Shown: in pieces, positions 22,867 through 33,365 of the stretch
Layout of the letters: the number at the start of each line of letters is the position of its first letter
Numbering within the stretch: the first letter of the stretch is position 1
From: Dipteris shenzhenensis
Lineage: Eukaryota > Polypodiophyta > Polypodiopsida > Gleicheniales
Assembly (NCBI GenBank): GCA_047967505.1
Contig: CM106540.1
DNA length: 64,000 bases
Strand: one strand, 5' to 3'
Made by a program: the position numbers and the translations under genes
The notes under the pieces: generated by a model
What the model saw: only the letters and a program-made list of their open reading frames with translations
Told to the model about the DNA's origin: nothing
Database searches by the model: none

Positions 22867-23313
22867 GAAGGTGGAGACTATGATACCAGGCAGTCCACTA
22901 GTGGTAATTGTTTCTTTTTGGGCAAAGCTTGCATTTCTTGTCTGAGCAAGAAACAATCTACAGTGGCTACTTCCTCATGTGAAGCTGAGTACATGGTAGC
23001 TTTCACAACGACAGTTGAATGTGTTTGGCTGCATCGTTTGTTTGCTTATCTTATCTCTTATTGGAGGGTCCTTCTCCAATTTCACTTATAGTCAGAGTGC
23101 TATAGCAGTGGCAAAGAATTCTGTGTTTCATGCTCGCTCGAAGCACATTGAGGTTCATTATCATTATGTCAGAGAGAAGTTGCATACAGGGAGATCAGTA
23201 TGATCTATGTGTCAACACATGACAATGTTACAGACATCTTTACCAAAGCACTTCCACGTGAGAAGTTTGAGGCATTTCGCAGTGCCCTAAACTTATCACC
23301 TTTTGGTGATTGA
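22867..23313 (+). pseudogene. Ty1/copia RNase H remnant, 3' part
   Basis: Continues the element broken at 19975: GGDYDTRQSTSG, SCEAEYMVAF and HARSKHIEVHYH are copia RNase H blocks with the SCEAEY acidic motif. After a stop and frameshift near 23090 and 23200 it ends THDNVTDIFTKALPREKFE and a stop at 23311-23313. Sequence spacing to the 3' LTR is normal for copia. Confidence 0.85.
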
Positions 23314-23350
23314 TCACTACCTTGTACATCACATTGACACTGCAGGGGCG

Positions 23351-23584
23351 TGTTAGAATTATTGGTATATTCTAGGCAGTGGCCAATGCAATGTAATAAG
23401 TAGGTTAGGGGCACTTTTTCCTCATTGAGGTTTTTTTTCCTAACCACAACTAGATCCTAACTACGGTTAGTGGATAGGATACTTAGACAAAACCTCACTT
23501 TTGTACTTTCTCATTCTCTAATCTATTCAGAGGTTTTCCATCTTCTTGCTCTCACTCTTGTATTCTGCTCCCTCTACCCTCACA
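23351..23584 (+). repeat. 3' LTR of the copia element (end approximate)
   Basis: Starts TGTTAGAATTATTGG just after the G-rich tract GCAGGGGCG (polypurine tract, weak), 37 bp after the copia stop codon. A CA end at 23584 (CCCTCACA) is a guess because no second LTR copy is present. The LTR has pyrimidine-rich, TTTTCCTCATT-type sequence typical of copia LTRs. Confidence 0.6.
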
Positions 23585-23608
23585 GATGGCATTGTAGCTA
23601 GTCCCTGC

Positions 23609-23728
23609 TATGTGTGATGGAGTTTATGGTTTTCAATCTTATGAGTGACTATCGTGAGATTGAAACTGCACTATGTTGTGTTTTTAGAGGATGAGTTTGG
23701 GAATGTTCATGGATTCATCTAAGTATAT
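23609..23728 (+). repeat. Dispersed repeat, copy 2
   Basis: Matches 98-205 at the left edge of the window in the same orientation. It may belong to the LTR or to a separate repeat that flanks it. Confidence 0.5.
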
Positions 23729-24639
23729 GGGTTCCTATAGCCACCGAGGGCCACCTTCCCCAAATAGGGAGGAATTCGCTTTATACTTGGAGAACTGTGA
23801 GATGCAAACGACACTCCTTCAGAGAGCACGGAATGCAACCTTGAAGATGACCCTTCGACACTGAGAGCTGACCCACGAATGCTTAAGAAACAACCCAATC
23901 TCAACCAAGGCATGATGCTGGCCACATGGTAAATGTAGATGAATGTGCAAGGCTATTGGCTTGTGCTGTCCTTGGGCATGCAGCGGAGCTGCGTTAGTGA
24001 GAGAGGTGAAGGGAGGAAGGAAAGACTGAGAGATATGGAGCTTGAGAAAACTATATGAAAGCGTACCCATTGGAGAACTCAATAGGCTAGTGTTTCCATC
24101 TTAGGGTTTCGTTAGGTCTAGGTCTCAGCCTAGGGTAGGAGCCCAGAAGGGCCACAAAGGGCCGGGCCAAGAGAAGAGAACAGGAGCAGCCAAGATAGGA
24201 ACCCAAAAGGGCCCCTTGAGGCAGCTTCATATCAAAGGAAATGGGCTTGGGGAAGGCACCTTTTATAGGTTGCCTTATGCCCCTAGGCAGCTTTAGGGCT
24301 GGCTTTAAGGCGCAACCGTCCAGCCAACTGGCTGGTTGGCTGTTTTATGCTGGTTGGGGCCGGCCAACCAAGCCTAGAGCCCTCTATAAGAAGGGGGCCT
24401 TGTAGCCTCATTCCTCATCCAGCTCCCCTCAACAAACAGCCTTCTCTCCAGCCCTAGAGCAGCCTCTAGCCCCTCCAAAATTCCCTGCAGGACAGCTGAA
24501 CAAGGACTGATCTAAGGCTTGAGAGATTGACTGACGTAGCTTGTGCTTGACTGCCCTTGGACTTGGGCCCACAATGGGGTCACGGCATATGACAAAATCA
24601 CCTAGATTAGGGATTTACTAGCACTTGTCAATGTAGCTA
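23729..24639. other. Unassigned, LTR-promoter-like segment
   Basis: No coding motif. G+C-rich block at 24120-24420 with GGCTGGTTGG repeats and two TATA-like sites (CTTTTATAGG at about 24270, CTCTATAAGAAG at about 24383). The second is followed by C-rich, untranslated-looking sequence, as in LTR U3/R regions. Its composition resembles the copia LTRs at 27.4 and 30.05 kb, but I could not align it. Confidence 0.4.
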
Positions 24640-25625
24640 GTTGTCACCTTGCACCCAAGTGCATGGGTGGATATGATAGTACCAAATACAAAAGACATGT
24701 CCGGTTGAGTGTTAGTGATAAACTAAACTGCCCACTAATTGTTGATACTTGCCAACACCTACCAACTGAGAAGTATCCTCAACACTCAACTTCAGCTGGA
24801 CTTCGCTCGGTGTTATTGCCTCCTTGCAAGTCCTCCATTTGGAACCGCTTCCCCTCTTGGAAAATGAAATGTTGTGCTTTCTTTGTCTGACTTAAATTCC
24901 AAGGAAGTAGTGGAGAGTCCTAGGTCATCTCAAATTGCATCAAGACTGTCATCTCAAATTGCATCAAGACTCAAGAGCTTCTCGACTAGAAAAAGCTTCA
25001 TACAATATTATGTTCATCCTCCTCCCCTTCAGTTTTGCATCTGATGGACTTCAAGACAATCCAATCTTAGTGAAGAATTCATTAATGCGTTGGTACCTTG
25101 CCCTTGGGGACTCTTCACAGCTCGTATAAGGCTTTCTTCAGTTTGCACACCAGGAACATGAAATCCCTTTGTCTGATCCACATAAACTTCACCCTCCGGA
25201 CTACCATTTAGACACGCAGACTTGGTATCCATTTGGAAAATGGACCATCCGAAATGGGCGGTCAAGGCTGTGACTGTTTGTATGATTGCCATCTGTACTT
25301 TCGGGCAAAGGTCTCATCAATGTCAAGGTTCTCTGCCTGAGCCTGTTTCAGCCCGTACAAAGCTTTCTCAAGTCACTAGCCTTGTCCAAAGTGCCATTGG
25401 ATTTAGATTTCGCTTTATATACCCACTTGGTGCCCATCACTTTCCGTTTGAGAGGGCTACCACGAAGTCCCAAAGTGTGATTCTTTAGAATGGCATCCAT
25501 CTTTGCCTCCATGGCAGCCTGCCATTAGAATACATCTTTTGCCTCTTCAAAAGATCTTGGCTGCGCAATCTGAGCCATGCATGCATAGTTCACGGTGGGA
25601 TACTTGACATTCGTTTTCGAGATAC
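24640..25625 (-). pseudogene. Ty1/copia reverse transcriptase remnant
   Basis: Minus-strand blocks in order: YPTVNYACMAQIAQPRSFEE (about 25600), WQAAMEAKMDAILKNHT (about 25500), GTKWVYKAKSKSNGTLDK (about 25420), then MAIIQTVTALTAHFGWSIF and DTKSACLNG (25150-25292) and finally LVGSLVYH with TQPDMSFVFG (about 24690-24760). This is copia RT from its N-terminus through the start of the RNase H linker, with the YVDD segment lost. Frameshifts and stops are frequent; no LTRs attached. Confidence 0.75.
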
Positions 25626-26321
25626 GTGCTGGAGCTGTGGAAATTGAATCGCCAATTAGATAGAGTGCTGGGAGAGAAGGGTAAGGAGCAAGACACAGCA
25701 CTAGGGCCCAGCAATAAGGGCTGGACCCCCCGGAAGGTCTTTATTGCAATAGAATAATCTTTGTACAACTGGCTCTTAAAAGAGCATATAACTGAGTACA
25801 ATTCTGAAAAATGAATCTGGGAGGCCTAGGGCCTTTCTTTTTTAGACTTGGCCTAGCAAAAAGCTAGGGCCTGCTTTCTAAAAGCTACTTTTACAAAAAG
25901 CCAAGCTTTTAGTCTTTTTCCTTCTAAATCTGGTGCTCTGGAGCTTTTAGGCGTCTTTTAATCTTGTGGGCCCTCCTTTTAATGAGGCGCCCCCTTGTCT
26001 TTACTTTTTGAGCCTTGTGGGGCCTGCTTTTTACACTTTTCTCCCCACGCTTTGGTCCTTTTTGCACTCTCTTAGGTCCTACACATGGCACAAACAAATT
26101 CCAACACTTTAAGCCATTACAGGTTAGCGAAATGCATGCATTCCTAGTTCTTGGACTATTTCTAGTCCCTTGTGGGCGTCCCCACAGTTCTCTTTTTACC
26201 AATGTAGGGCAAAAGTAAAACAATAAAACTTATTCCTGGTTAAACAACTTCACCATTCTTTGACCAAAGTCAATTCTAATAAATATTACTCTTTATTTTC
26301 TTAGGAGAAGTCCCAAATGGT
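25626..26321. other. No gene recognised
   Basis: T-rich with several copies of AAGCTT/AAAAGCTA and GGGCC motifs. No coding motif on either strand. Confidence 0.45.
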
Positions 26322-26637
26322 GACACTACAAGACTGTTCTCCTACCTCCTCGTGGCACCTTCAAACCAGTCAGCCTGCGTCCTCTCCTAGAGCTTCAGTG
26401 GGCTGCATAGTGATGGCCGAAAACATGTCACCTTACTGCTCTGGTGGACAGCCAATGGTGAGGTGCTGTTTGCCTTGTGATCCTTGACATCCTTGCTGCT
26501 GCTGTCTGCAGCCAATGGTGAGGCACAAGTCTGCCTTGATTGTTGTGTAGGCAGCCTAGCTTGGTGGTGTTTTGGACCTTCCTGCTGATGTATAGGCAGC
26601 CCAAACTAAGACATCTGGAACCCTGAACAGTGAATAA
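26322..26637 (+). repeat. 300-bp dispersed direct repeat, copy 1
   Basis: Begins TGACACTACAAGACTG and ends GGAACCCTGAACAGTGAATAAG. It aligns over its length, at about 80 percent by eye with indels, to 32459-32753 in the same orientation. Together they bracket 5.8 kb. They could be LTRs of an outer element or two solo copies of one repeat; I found no PBS or PPT to decide. Confidence 0.7.
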
Positions 26638-27404
26638 GGCCTGGAATGTCCTAGAAATAGCACGTCCAGTCTGCAGCAGTGTGCAGACTGGCCAGATCAA
26701 GCCCTCCAGACATGAGTCTGCTCAATCATTGCCCTGCTGCCATGTGGCAGTTCTGTCTGCTGTGCCTGTCTGCTGCAGGTTTTCTTCCTGCCCTGACCTC
26801 TCTATCAGCTCCAATCTGCACCTGTTTGCTGTGCAGGTCTGCAGATCCGTTTGCAGCCCTCTGAGTTGGCCCTGACAACCCAGTTTGGCTGTCCTTGCAA
26901 GGTCTCCTCTGCTCCAGGCTGCTGCTGCCTCTGCTGCAGTCTTCTGACCCCACATGGCATCTCCCATATGCTGCTGGTACACCTTCCCCATGTCCTCATT
27001 TGGGGGCTCATAGGTGGGGAGGTGACCCAAATAAACCCAACACCCCCTCTCACCGACCCACGGTGGGCCAATACTCACACATCGATGTAGATGCTCCATT
27101 AGCTCCCATTGAGAAGCATCCAAGAACAAATTACATGGCATCTCCCATATGCTGCTGGTACACCTCCCCCATGTCCTCATTTGGGGGCTCACAAGTGGGG
27201 AGGTGACCCAAATAAACCCAACCCCTTTCTCACCGACCCATGGTGGGCCAATACTCACACGTCGATGCAGATGCTCCATAAGCTCCCATTGAGAAGCATC
27301 CAAGAACAAATCAGGGATGTTTTTGAATTTTGTTCTTTGAACCCGCTCCTCCAGGTCCGGTCTTGTACAAGCAAACCATCCAGCTACACACAATCCAGGT
27401 AGCT
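26638..27404. other. Unassigned segment with long minus-strand frame
   Basis: An open minus-strand frame runs 340 codons (26722-27744) across a 181-bp tandem duplication and on into the 5' LTR of the next element. Because it crosses an element boundary it is not a real gene. No family motif is recognised. The segment may belong with the antisense gene fragment on the far side of the copia insertion. Confidence 0.45.
26952..27313 (+). repeat. Two-copy 181-bp tandem duplication
   Basis: ACATGGCATCTCCCATATGC starts at 26952 and 27133; the units are about 93 percent alike by eye. 181 is not a multiple of three, so it shifts any reading frame. Confidence 0.95.
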
Positions 27405-28083
27405 TACTTGTGGGTGTGCCGCCTAGTGTGAGGCTAGGGTAGATGAGAGAGGGCTTCGTTGTGGGTGTGCCCGCTCCCCGTGAGGACAGATTAGGGTGGA
27501 GGGCAGACTGCGTGGCAGTGTGGCAGCCTCTTGTAGTGCTGCAGGCTGTGGCACCCTGGTCGGGGTGGTTGGGCAGGAGTAGAGGGCTCCCTTGGGCTGC
27601 CTTTGAGCTCTTTATATGGCTGTTTGGAGGGCAGGCCATTACGTCCTTGAGGCGCCCTGTAGTCATCCTTTTGGAGGAGCAGTAGGGCTGGTACCAGCGC
27701 CTTTTACAGGGCTGTGGGCAAGCCCTAGAGGTGGGTCGGCCCACCTAACCTGGTCGGCCCTAGAGAGCTGTTTGGTGGGCCCATTTCAGTGGCTGGTCGG
27801 TTCCCTAGCAGGCTGGCCGACTAGGGGGGCTGGGGCTATACATAGCCCCCCCCCGCCCCCCCTTGTGTTTGAGGCATCTCATTGTGGAGCCTTGAGGAGC
27901 GGTCTTGTGAGCTCCTTGGCAGTCCTTTTCAGTAGAGGTTTTCGCCAGTAGGTTTCAGGGTTTTGGCCTGAGATCACTTGTAGTTCTCTCTGTTTTCCCC
28001 TCTCCCTCTCCCTCTCAGTGTGTTGTGTGTGTGAGGCGTGCTCTCTCTCTCTCTCTCTCTGTTCATTTCTGCTGCACTTCTCA
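27405..28083 (+). repeat. 5' LTR of a copia element (left end truncated)
   Basis: Aligns to the 3' LTR at 30050-30714 from ACTTGTGGGTGTGCC onward; the first 50-60 bp of the LTR are missing. TATA-like GGCTATACATAGCC lies at about 27834 and a CT-rich stretch plus CTGCACTTCTCA closes it. A PBS begins 2 bp after its end. It carries several indels relative to the 3' LTR, so the insertion is old. Confidence 0.82.
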
Positions 28084-28085
28084 CA

Positions 28086-28098
28086 TGGTATCAGAGCC
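28086..28098 (+). other. Primer binding site (initiator-Met tRNA)
   Basis: TGGTATCAGAGCC, complementary to the 3' end of plant initiator methionine tRNA, two bases after the 5' LTR. Confidence 0.92.
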
Positions 28099-28414
28099 AC
28101 GGTTGGCTTGAGACTTGAGGAGCAGAGGGAGTGTTGAGCCAGCACATAGAGAGGAGGTTTAGGGTGCTGTTCGGAGGTGTCTTTGAGGAGGAGCGTGTGG
28201 ACTGTTCGGAGGAGGAGCGTGTGGACTGTTCGGATGCCCAGCAAGGGGTGACTTTGAAGGTTGTTTTCAGATCGGAGAGGAGGTGTTTCCAAGGGACGGA
28301 TAGCGAGGAGTGAAGGTACATTGGGCTGTCAGCCCCTTCATCCTCTTCTCTAGCTCTCTACTTTCTTCAACCTTTCAGCTTTCTCTTCACTCCGACTTGG
28401 TGACTTTGTCCGAG

Positions 28415-29204
28415 ATGGCAAAGAACAAGACTAGAATTCAAGTGCTACCCACGTTCCCGGTTGATCAGCAGTTGGATGGGCTCAATTATGGCATCTGGCG
28501 GGTGATGATGGAGTCTGTGTTACAGTCATATGATTTGGCAGATTTCATCTTGATCAGTGTTGCCCGACCAGATTCCCTTGCATAGGTATTAGGACCTTGG
28601 CATCCTGGTACAGAGGGAGGCCGAGACTCTGTCTCAGCTTTGGGACCGTGTCAATGCAAGGGTAAGATCATTTATTTTACTTAACTGTACTTCTCAGGTG
28701 ATTAATCATGTGAAGCACATGACAGTGGCCAACAGTATATGGGAGCATTTAGTGTCCATGTATAATCGAACCTCTCCCATGAATAGGGTTTCCTTGGAAG
28801 TCCAGATGCGGTTGTTGGATCCCAAGAAGTCTTCATTGATGCGGGACCACTTCAACAAGTTACAAGAACTTCAGCAGGAGATCCTCCAGGCTGGGAAGCA
28901 GATATCGTCCGAGGACATGCCCATAACTCTACTGTCCCAAGTATCCTTTTAGTACGGGGCCTTCTATTCATCCTTTATCGCAAGTGGAAGGATGAATGAG
29001 TTACCTGGGACGAGTTGGTCCCGATGGTGCTTCACCAAGAAAAGCGCTTTGTAGATCATACTTATGAGAGTCAGCCTGAGGCTTTGCAGAGCTGAGCAAA
29101 AAGGCAGAAAGCAGGTGACAGCTGAGGAACAAGAAGCACTCAAGGCATCTCGTACATGTAATCGATGTGGCCAGAAAGGTCATTATTGGCGGGAGTGTCC
29201 CTAA
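28415..29204 (+). pseudogene. Copia gag remnant of the 27.4-30.7 kb element
   Basis: ATG at 28415 opens MAKNKTR, then DGLNYGIWRVMMESVLQSYD (LDGxNYxxWxxxME motif of copia gag). After a stop at about 28583, IWEHLVSMYNRTSPM and LQELQQEI belong to the UBN2 region (28698-28952). The zinc knuckle CNRCGQKGHYWREC (CX2CX4HX4C) ends at the TAA at 29202. Frame changes at about 28585-28690 and 28950-29120. No protease, integrase or RT follows, so the element is a gag-only derivative. Confidence 0.82.
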
Positions 29205-30049
29205 GAGAATGTTGAGGGGCTCAGTAACTAGTTGGCCAATAGTGTTATTGCCGTGACGGCGTATACTCTAGCCTTCTAGTAGCACGAGGATGACATTGCT
29301 AGCAGGGTTTCTGGATCTAGATGTTGCTTGCTTGTTTGTGGCAGCGGGACTTGTCGATCAGGTGCAACGGGAAGGGAGTCATTTATCGAGGCAGGCTCTC
29401 AGGTAGGACCTCGAGCCACGAGGAGTTTTCCTGCTGACTCAGGTGGCTGTATGTTAACCGTATGTGGTTTTTGGACGTTATGACCTGGTAGATCTAGAGG
29501 GGGACTCTTAGTGTTGTGCTGCAACTATTGTCTGATGTTGCTGGAGATATGGATGGGTCAGCATATTGCCAGTGCATGAATCCAGACACCATTGATTGAT
29601 CCTTGTGAGCTGCTAGATGCCCATTGTCATTGAAGCATTGAAGTTCATCGATCTGGCGACCAGTTTGGACTTGAGAGGGGGCTATCTAGCTGTGAGATGT
29701 AGGTGCCCATGAGGAAAGCAGACCTTGTACCAGTGGTAGTATCAGTTGGATTATTGTTCGAGTACCTTTTGTTGGATTGATGTACTAGTACTAGCAGTTG
29801 GATTGTTGTACCAGATGACCCAGCGTACCAGCACCAGAGCAGAGGAGTGTATCTAGCACCTGTGGCCTGGAAGCAATAGTTCCAGGTTCCTAGTGATTGT
29901 GCTGAGGGGGTTCGTGCCAAGAGGGGGCTTCTTCAGCAGTACCTGTGGTGGTCTTCAGCGATGGAGTATCACATGATGGATTCGTCCAGTTGTTCCAGCG
30001 GCACACCTAGCTCCTTGGCGTCTCTGTTCCATCTAGGAGCTGAGAGGGG
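29205..30049 (+). other. Decayed internal region of the copia element
   Basis: Between gag and the 3' LTR. No pol motif can be read in any frame. The tail GCTGAGAGGGG (30039-30049) is the likely polypurine tract. Confidence 0.6.
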
Positions 30050-30714
30050 TGTTGGAGGTCAACGTCTCCTGATGTCACCTAGAGAGAGAGGGCCTTGCTT
30101 GTAGGTGTGCCCACCCATTGTGAGGCTAGGGTAGATGAGAGAGGGCTTCGTTGTGGGTGTGCCCGCCCGTCGTGAGGACAGAGTAGGGTAGAGGGCAGAC
30201 TGCGTGGCAGTGTGGCAGCCTGGTTGGGGTGGTTGGGTAGGAGTAGAGGGCCCCCTTGGGTTGCCTTGGGGCTGTTTGGAGGGCAGGCCAGTCGGCACCC
30301 TGCAGTCAGCCTTTTGGAGGAGCAGTAGGGCTGGTACTTCGAGGGCTGTGGGCAGCCCTAGAGGTAGGTCGGCCCATCTAGCCTGGTCGGGCTGTGGGGT
30401 CCGCCCATTTTAGTGGCTGGTTGGTTCCCTAGCAGGCTGGCCGACTAGGGGGGACGGGGGCTATATATAGGCCCCCCCCACTTGTGTTTGAGGCATCTCA
30501 TTGTGGAGCCTTGTGGGCAATCTTGTGAGCAATCTTGTGAGCTCTTTGGCAGTCCTTTTCAGTAGAGGTTTTCCCCAGTAGGCTTTGGGGTTTTGGCCTG
30601 AGATCACTTGCAGTTCTCTTTGTTTTCCCTCTCCTTCTCCCCCTCAGTGTGTTGTGTGTGTGTGAGGCATGCTCTCTCTCTCTCTCTTTCTGGTCATTTT
30701 CGCTGCACTTCTTA
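30050..30714 (+). repeat. 3' LTR of the copia element
   Basis: Starts TGTTGGAGGTCAACG after the purine tract and ends CTGCACTTCTTA, matching the 5' LTR end CTGCACTTCTCA. Contains TATA-like GCTATATATAGG at about 30469 followed by a C-run and a (CT)n stretch. Confidence 0.82.
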
Positions 30715-31604
30715 GAGAACCCGCCTGTATCCGCAACCAAGTCCTGCACCTGAACAATGAGTTCCTAGTGGCTGATCTGCACAGATCTCCAAGTCCAATG
30801 TCTTCCAAGGTCCCAGAAGTCTTGGACCGTGAGCCCCAAATGAGTAATCCTTTGGTGGCAGTAAACTCTTTTTGACGTGTAGATTTCCCCATCTCCACCA
30901 TGAAGGCTTCAAAAGGTCCATCATGTTCTCTTGTAACCCAGCTTTGAAGAAGCAACAAGACATCCCCCTCTACCTTAACATGAAGAATTTCACCCTGCAG
31001 TCCCTCAACACCTGAGAAACACAAAGCAAAGACTTTGCCAATAGCATGCTACTAAATTCCGAATGTATGCACAAAGAATATACATACCGATGAATCCACC
31101 CATTTGCATGCTTGCTTTGAAACAAGCCAGGTACCTCATGGCAGCACCCATAGCATCCCTGTGTAAACCTGTAGTGCCATCTTCAGTGTCCCTGAATCCA
31201 TATGACTCTGATACTTGGGGTCCTCTTAAAAAAGCCGATATCAGCGTTATTCCCAGAGCAATCTAAGCAAATGTTGTTGCTCTTCACCTTCACAAATGTT
31301 TTTGTTTCCTTTGACTCTGCAACCATCTGTCAATGTCAGACATATAAATCGGTACACTAAGGTCTTCATACCATATCTCAGCAACACACCGACTTGTCAC
31401 CAAGGAAATTCCCCTGTTTCTGTTACCACATTGGCTGCAGGTTTTGACTACTCTGACTCTTGATTGGACGACTCCTCTTCTGGTCAGCCTTCTTCTTTCT
31501 GCAATTCTTAGCAAACGCCCTGGCTGGTCACAGAAGCATTTCTTTTTTTTTTCCTTGCCTCCAGTAGATGAAGAGTCCGCCTCATGAGGATGGTCATTCC
31601 TCTT

Positions 31605-31710
31605 TTTGTTGTCGGGCTTTCTTTGCCATGCTTGCCCTTCCTTGTGCTTCCTTTGCCATTCCTCTTTTGGTTGTTGGGCTTCCTTTGCCATGCTTGCCCT
31701 TCCCTAGCCT
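31605..31710 (-). repeat. Lys/Gln-rich minisatellite inside the gene fragment
   Basis: TTTGCCATGCTTGCCCTTCC recurs with TTTGCCATTCCTCTTTTGG in a decayed array of about 36-72 bp period. In the minus frame it encodes repeats of WQRK and AKEAQ. Confidence 0.7.
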
Positions 31711-31776
31711 TTGCTCTTGTCTTGCACAGTAAATGCCTTGTGCAAGGTGGACAAAGAAGAGCATGACCACTATTGG

Positions 31777-31817
31777 GGCCAAACAAGGTTGTCCATGATC
31801 ACCAACCTTGTTTGGCC
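31777..31817. repeat. Perfect 15-bp inverted repeat, 11-bp loop
   Basis: GGCCAAACAAGGTTG (31777-31791) pairs perfectly with CAACCTTGTTTGGCC (31803-31817). Confidence 0.93.
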
Positions 31818-32458
31818 TCTACATCATCGGGACAATAGGGGGGTCAGGCTGCTCTCTCGATGGCTCCTGGTTCAGATCCTCCTATATGCTGTCATCAGTA
31901 AAGATTGTTGGATCTGTCGTACTCTCTCTCCCAAGCTTCTTCTTGTAGAAGTAGAGGCACTAGCTCCTCGAAAGTAACTGTTGTTGCTGATTGTTGTCTT
32001 GCAACCATGGTCGTTACAAACCCTCCTTGGGAGCATGCCAAGCAAATGCCTAGCAATCTGCACCCAATCTGTCTGTTGACCAACTGCTGATTCCCTCACC
32101 ACCATCATCTTGGTAATATGATCCCCAACAATGTCCCACTTTCCATCCTCATGTTGTAGAGTGTCGTTTCCAAGTCGAGGATCCTGACCGATGCTATTGA
32201 TCTTGTACATATCCTTCAGCATTGTCCATGCTATCAGAGGTGCAGGTTGCTTGCTACAGTCGATGCTCCTCGCAGTAGAAGATTGTAAAGCGTATGCCTA
32301 GAAACGACACAGTGCTTATTCAAATCACACTTCTTTCCTCCATGTGTACAAGTGCATAGAGTAATTGAAAGAGTAGATATTTATTGTTCCAAAGGTGGAA
32401 CAAGGTGTGCACAGTATGCCAGCATCTAGCAGCAAGGTGTTGCCTAGATATGGACCCT

Positions 32459-32753
32459 TGTGACTACAAGACTGCTCTCCTACCTCCTTGTAGCAACTTC
32501 AAAACACTGTCAGCCTGCGTGCTCTCGTAGAGCTTAGGACAGCCAACGGTGAGGTGCTGTTTGCTCTGTGATCCTTGACCTCCTTGCTGCTTCTGTCTGC
32601 AACCAATGGTGGGGCACAAGTCTCCCAGATTCCTGTTCTTACTGCTGTGTTGGCAGCCTGGTATGAGGACCTGCTGTTGGTGTTTTGGACCTTCCTGCTG
32701 CTGTGTAGGCAGCCCAAACTAAGGCATCTGGAACCCTGAACAGTGGATAAGTA
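32459..32753 (+). repeat. 300-bp dispersed direct repeat, copy 2
   Basis: Matches 26322-26637 in the same orientation. It ends at GTGGATAAGTAATG, next to a C-rich homopolymer tract (32760-32788) that may be an assembly or slippage artefact. Confidence 0.7.
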
Positions 32754-32789
32754 ATGCTCCCCCCCCCCCCCCCCCCACCCCCCGCCCCC

Positions 32790-33049
32790 CCAAAAAAAAG
32801 AGTTTTTCCCATCACACAACCTTTCTATGTATGCAAAAGAGAGCAGTAAGCGCTTGAGATTGATAGGTTTGCAGGAAGCTAGAGCTGTAGTAGTTCAGCT
32901 AGGAGAGAGGGAGCAAGGAAACTTAGTTGATTGGAGTCAGGAATTGGCTTGCAAGGTAATAGAATAGGCGAATCAGACTCAGCAGTTATAGGCTGGGCTG
33001 TGGGTGATTTAGGAGATCGAAAAGTTGAGGGACAAGGAGAAAAGTGGGC
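32790..33049. other. No gene recognised
   Basis: No motif seen on either strand. Confidence 0.5.
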
Positions 33050-33365
33050 GCATGCACAGGCTGCATGCTTGGTGAACTGGTTGTGCTGAAAGGCTTGGAT
33101 GCAGGCCACAAGTTGTTCTTGCCTTTCAGAGCACTCCACAAGGCTTAAGTCTCCACTCAAAGTACTTTTAGGACTCACAGCTGGCTGCTTTCTAAAGGGC
33201 AATGAAGAATTTCAGTCCAATCGAACTTTAGCAGCCACATGTAACTTTCATGTGCGCCTGCGCACAGGCTGCATGCTTGGCGAACTGGTTGTGCTGAAAG
33301 GCTTGGATGCTGGCCACAAATTATTCTTGCCTTTTGGAGCACTCCAAAGTCTTAGTCTCGAAAGG
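33050..33365 (+). repeat. Two-copy tandem duplication, about 208-bp period
   Basis: CACAGGCTGCATGCTTGG occurs at 33055 and 33263, followed in both by GAACTGGTTGTGCTGAAAGG and GGAGCACTCC-type sequence (first copy CAGAGCACTCC). Many GCATGC sites lie here and downstream to 33560. Confidence 0.9.

Larger units (their letters stand above)
30720..32290 (-). pseudogene. Unidentified host-like gene fragment with an intron
   Basis: On the minus strand, ESYGFRDTEDGTTGLHRDAM...MQMGGFIG (31090-31215) ends at TCATCG|GTATGT. The next coding stretch starts TTTCTCAG|GTGTTGAGG (31011 downwards) and reads VEGLQGEILHVKVEGDVLLL, on to about 30720. Joining across the 76-bp gap (31012-31087) keeps the frame, so this looks like a genuine spliced gene piece. 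Further upstream a 116-codon frame (31872-32222) reads MLKDMYKINSIGQDPRLGND and CNDHGCKTTISNNSYF. I do not recognise the family. It lies between a copia LTR and a 300-bp repeat, and its other end may continue at 26638-27404. Confidence 0.45.

Noticed and set aside
26722-27744. 340-codon minus-strand ORF
   Set aside because: It crosses a 181-bp tandem duplication and continues into the 5' LTR of a copia element, so it is a chance frame in G+C-rich repeat DNA.
28086-28098. tRNA-like sequence TGGTATCAGAGCC, also at 35707, 43614 and 56548
   Set aside because: Only the 12-13 bases complementary to a tRNA 3' end are present; these are primer binding sites, not tRNA genes.
30720-31011. ULTRAPETALA-like or zinc-finger protein identity for the antisense exon
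   Set aside because: I tried to match several plant families from memory; none fits the order of conserved residues, so no name is given.
32760-32788. Polypurine tract of an LTR element on the minus strand
   Set aside because: A near-pure C/G homopolymer of this kind is more likely slippage or a sequencing artefact, and no LTR start follows it convincingly.
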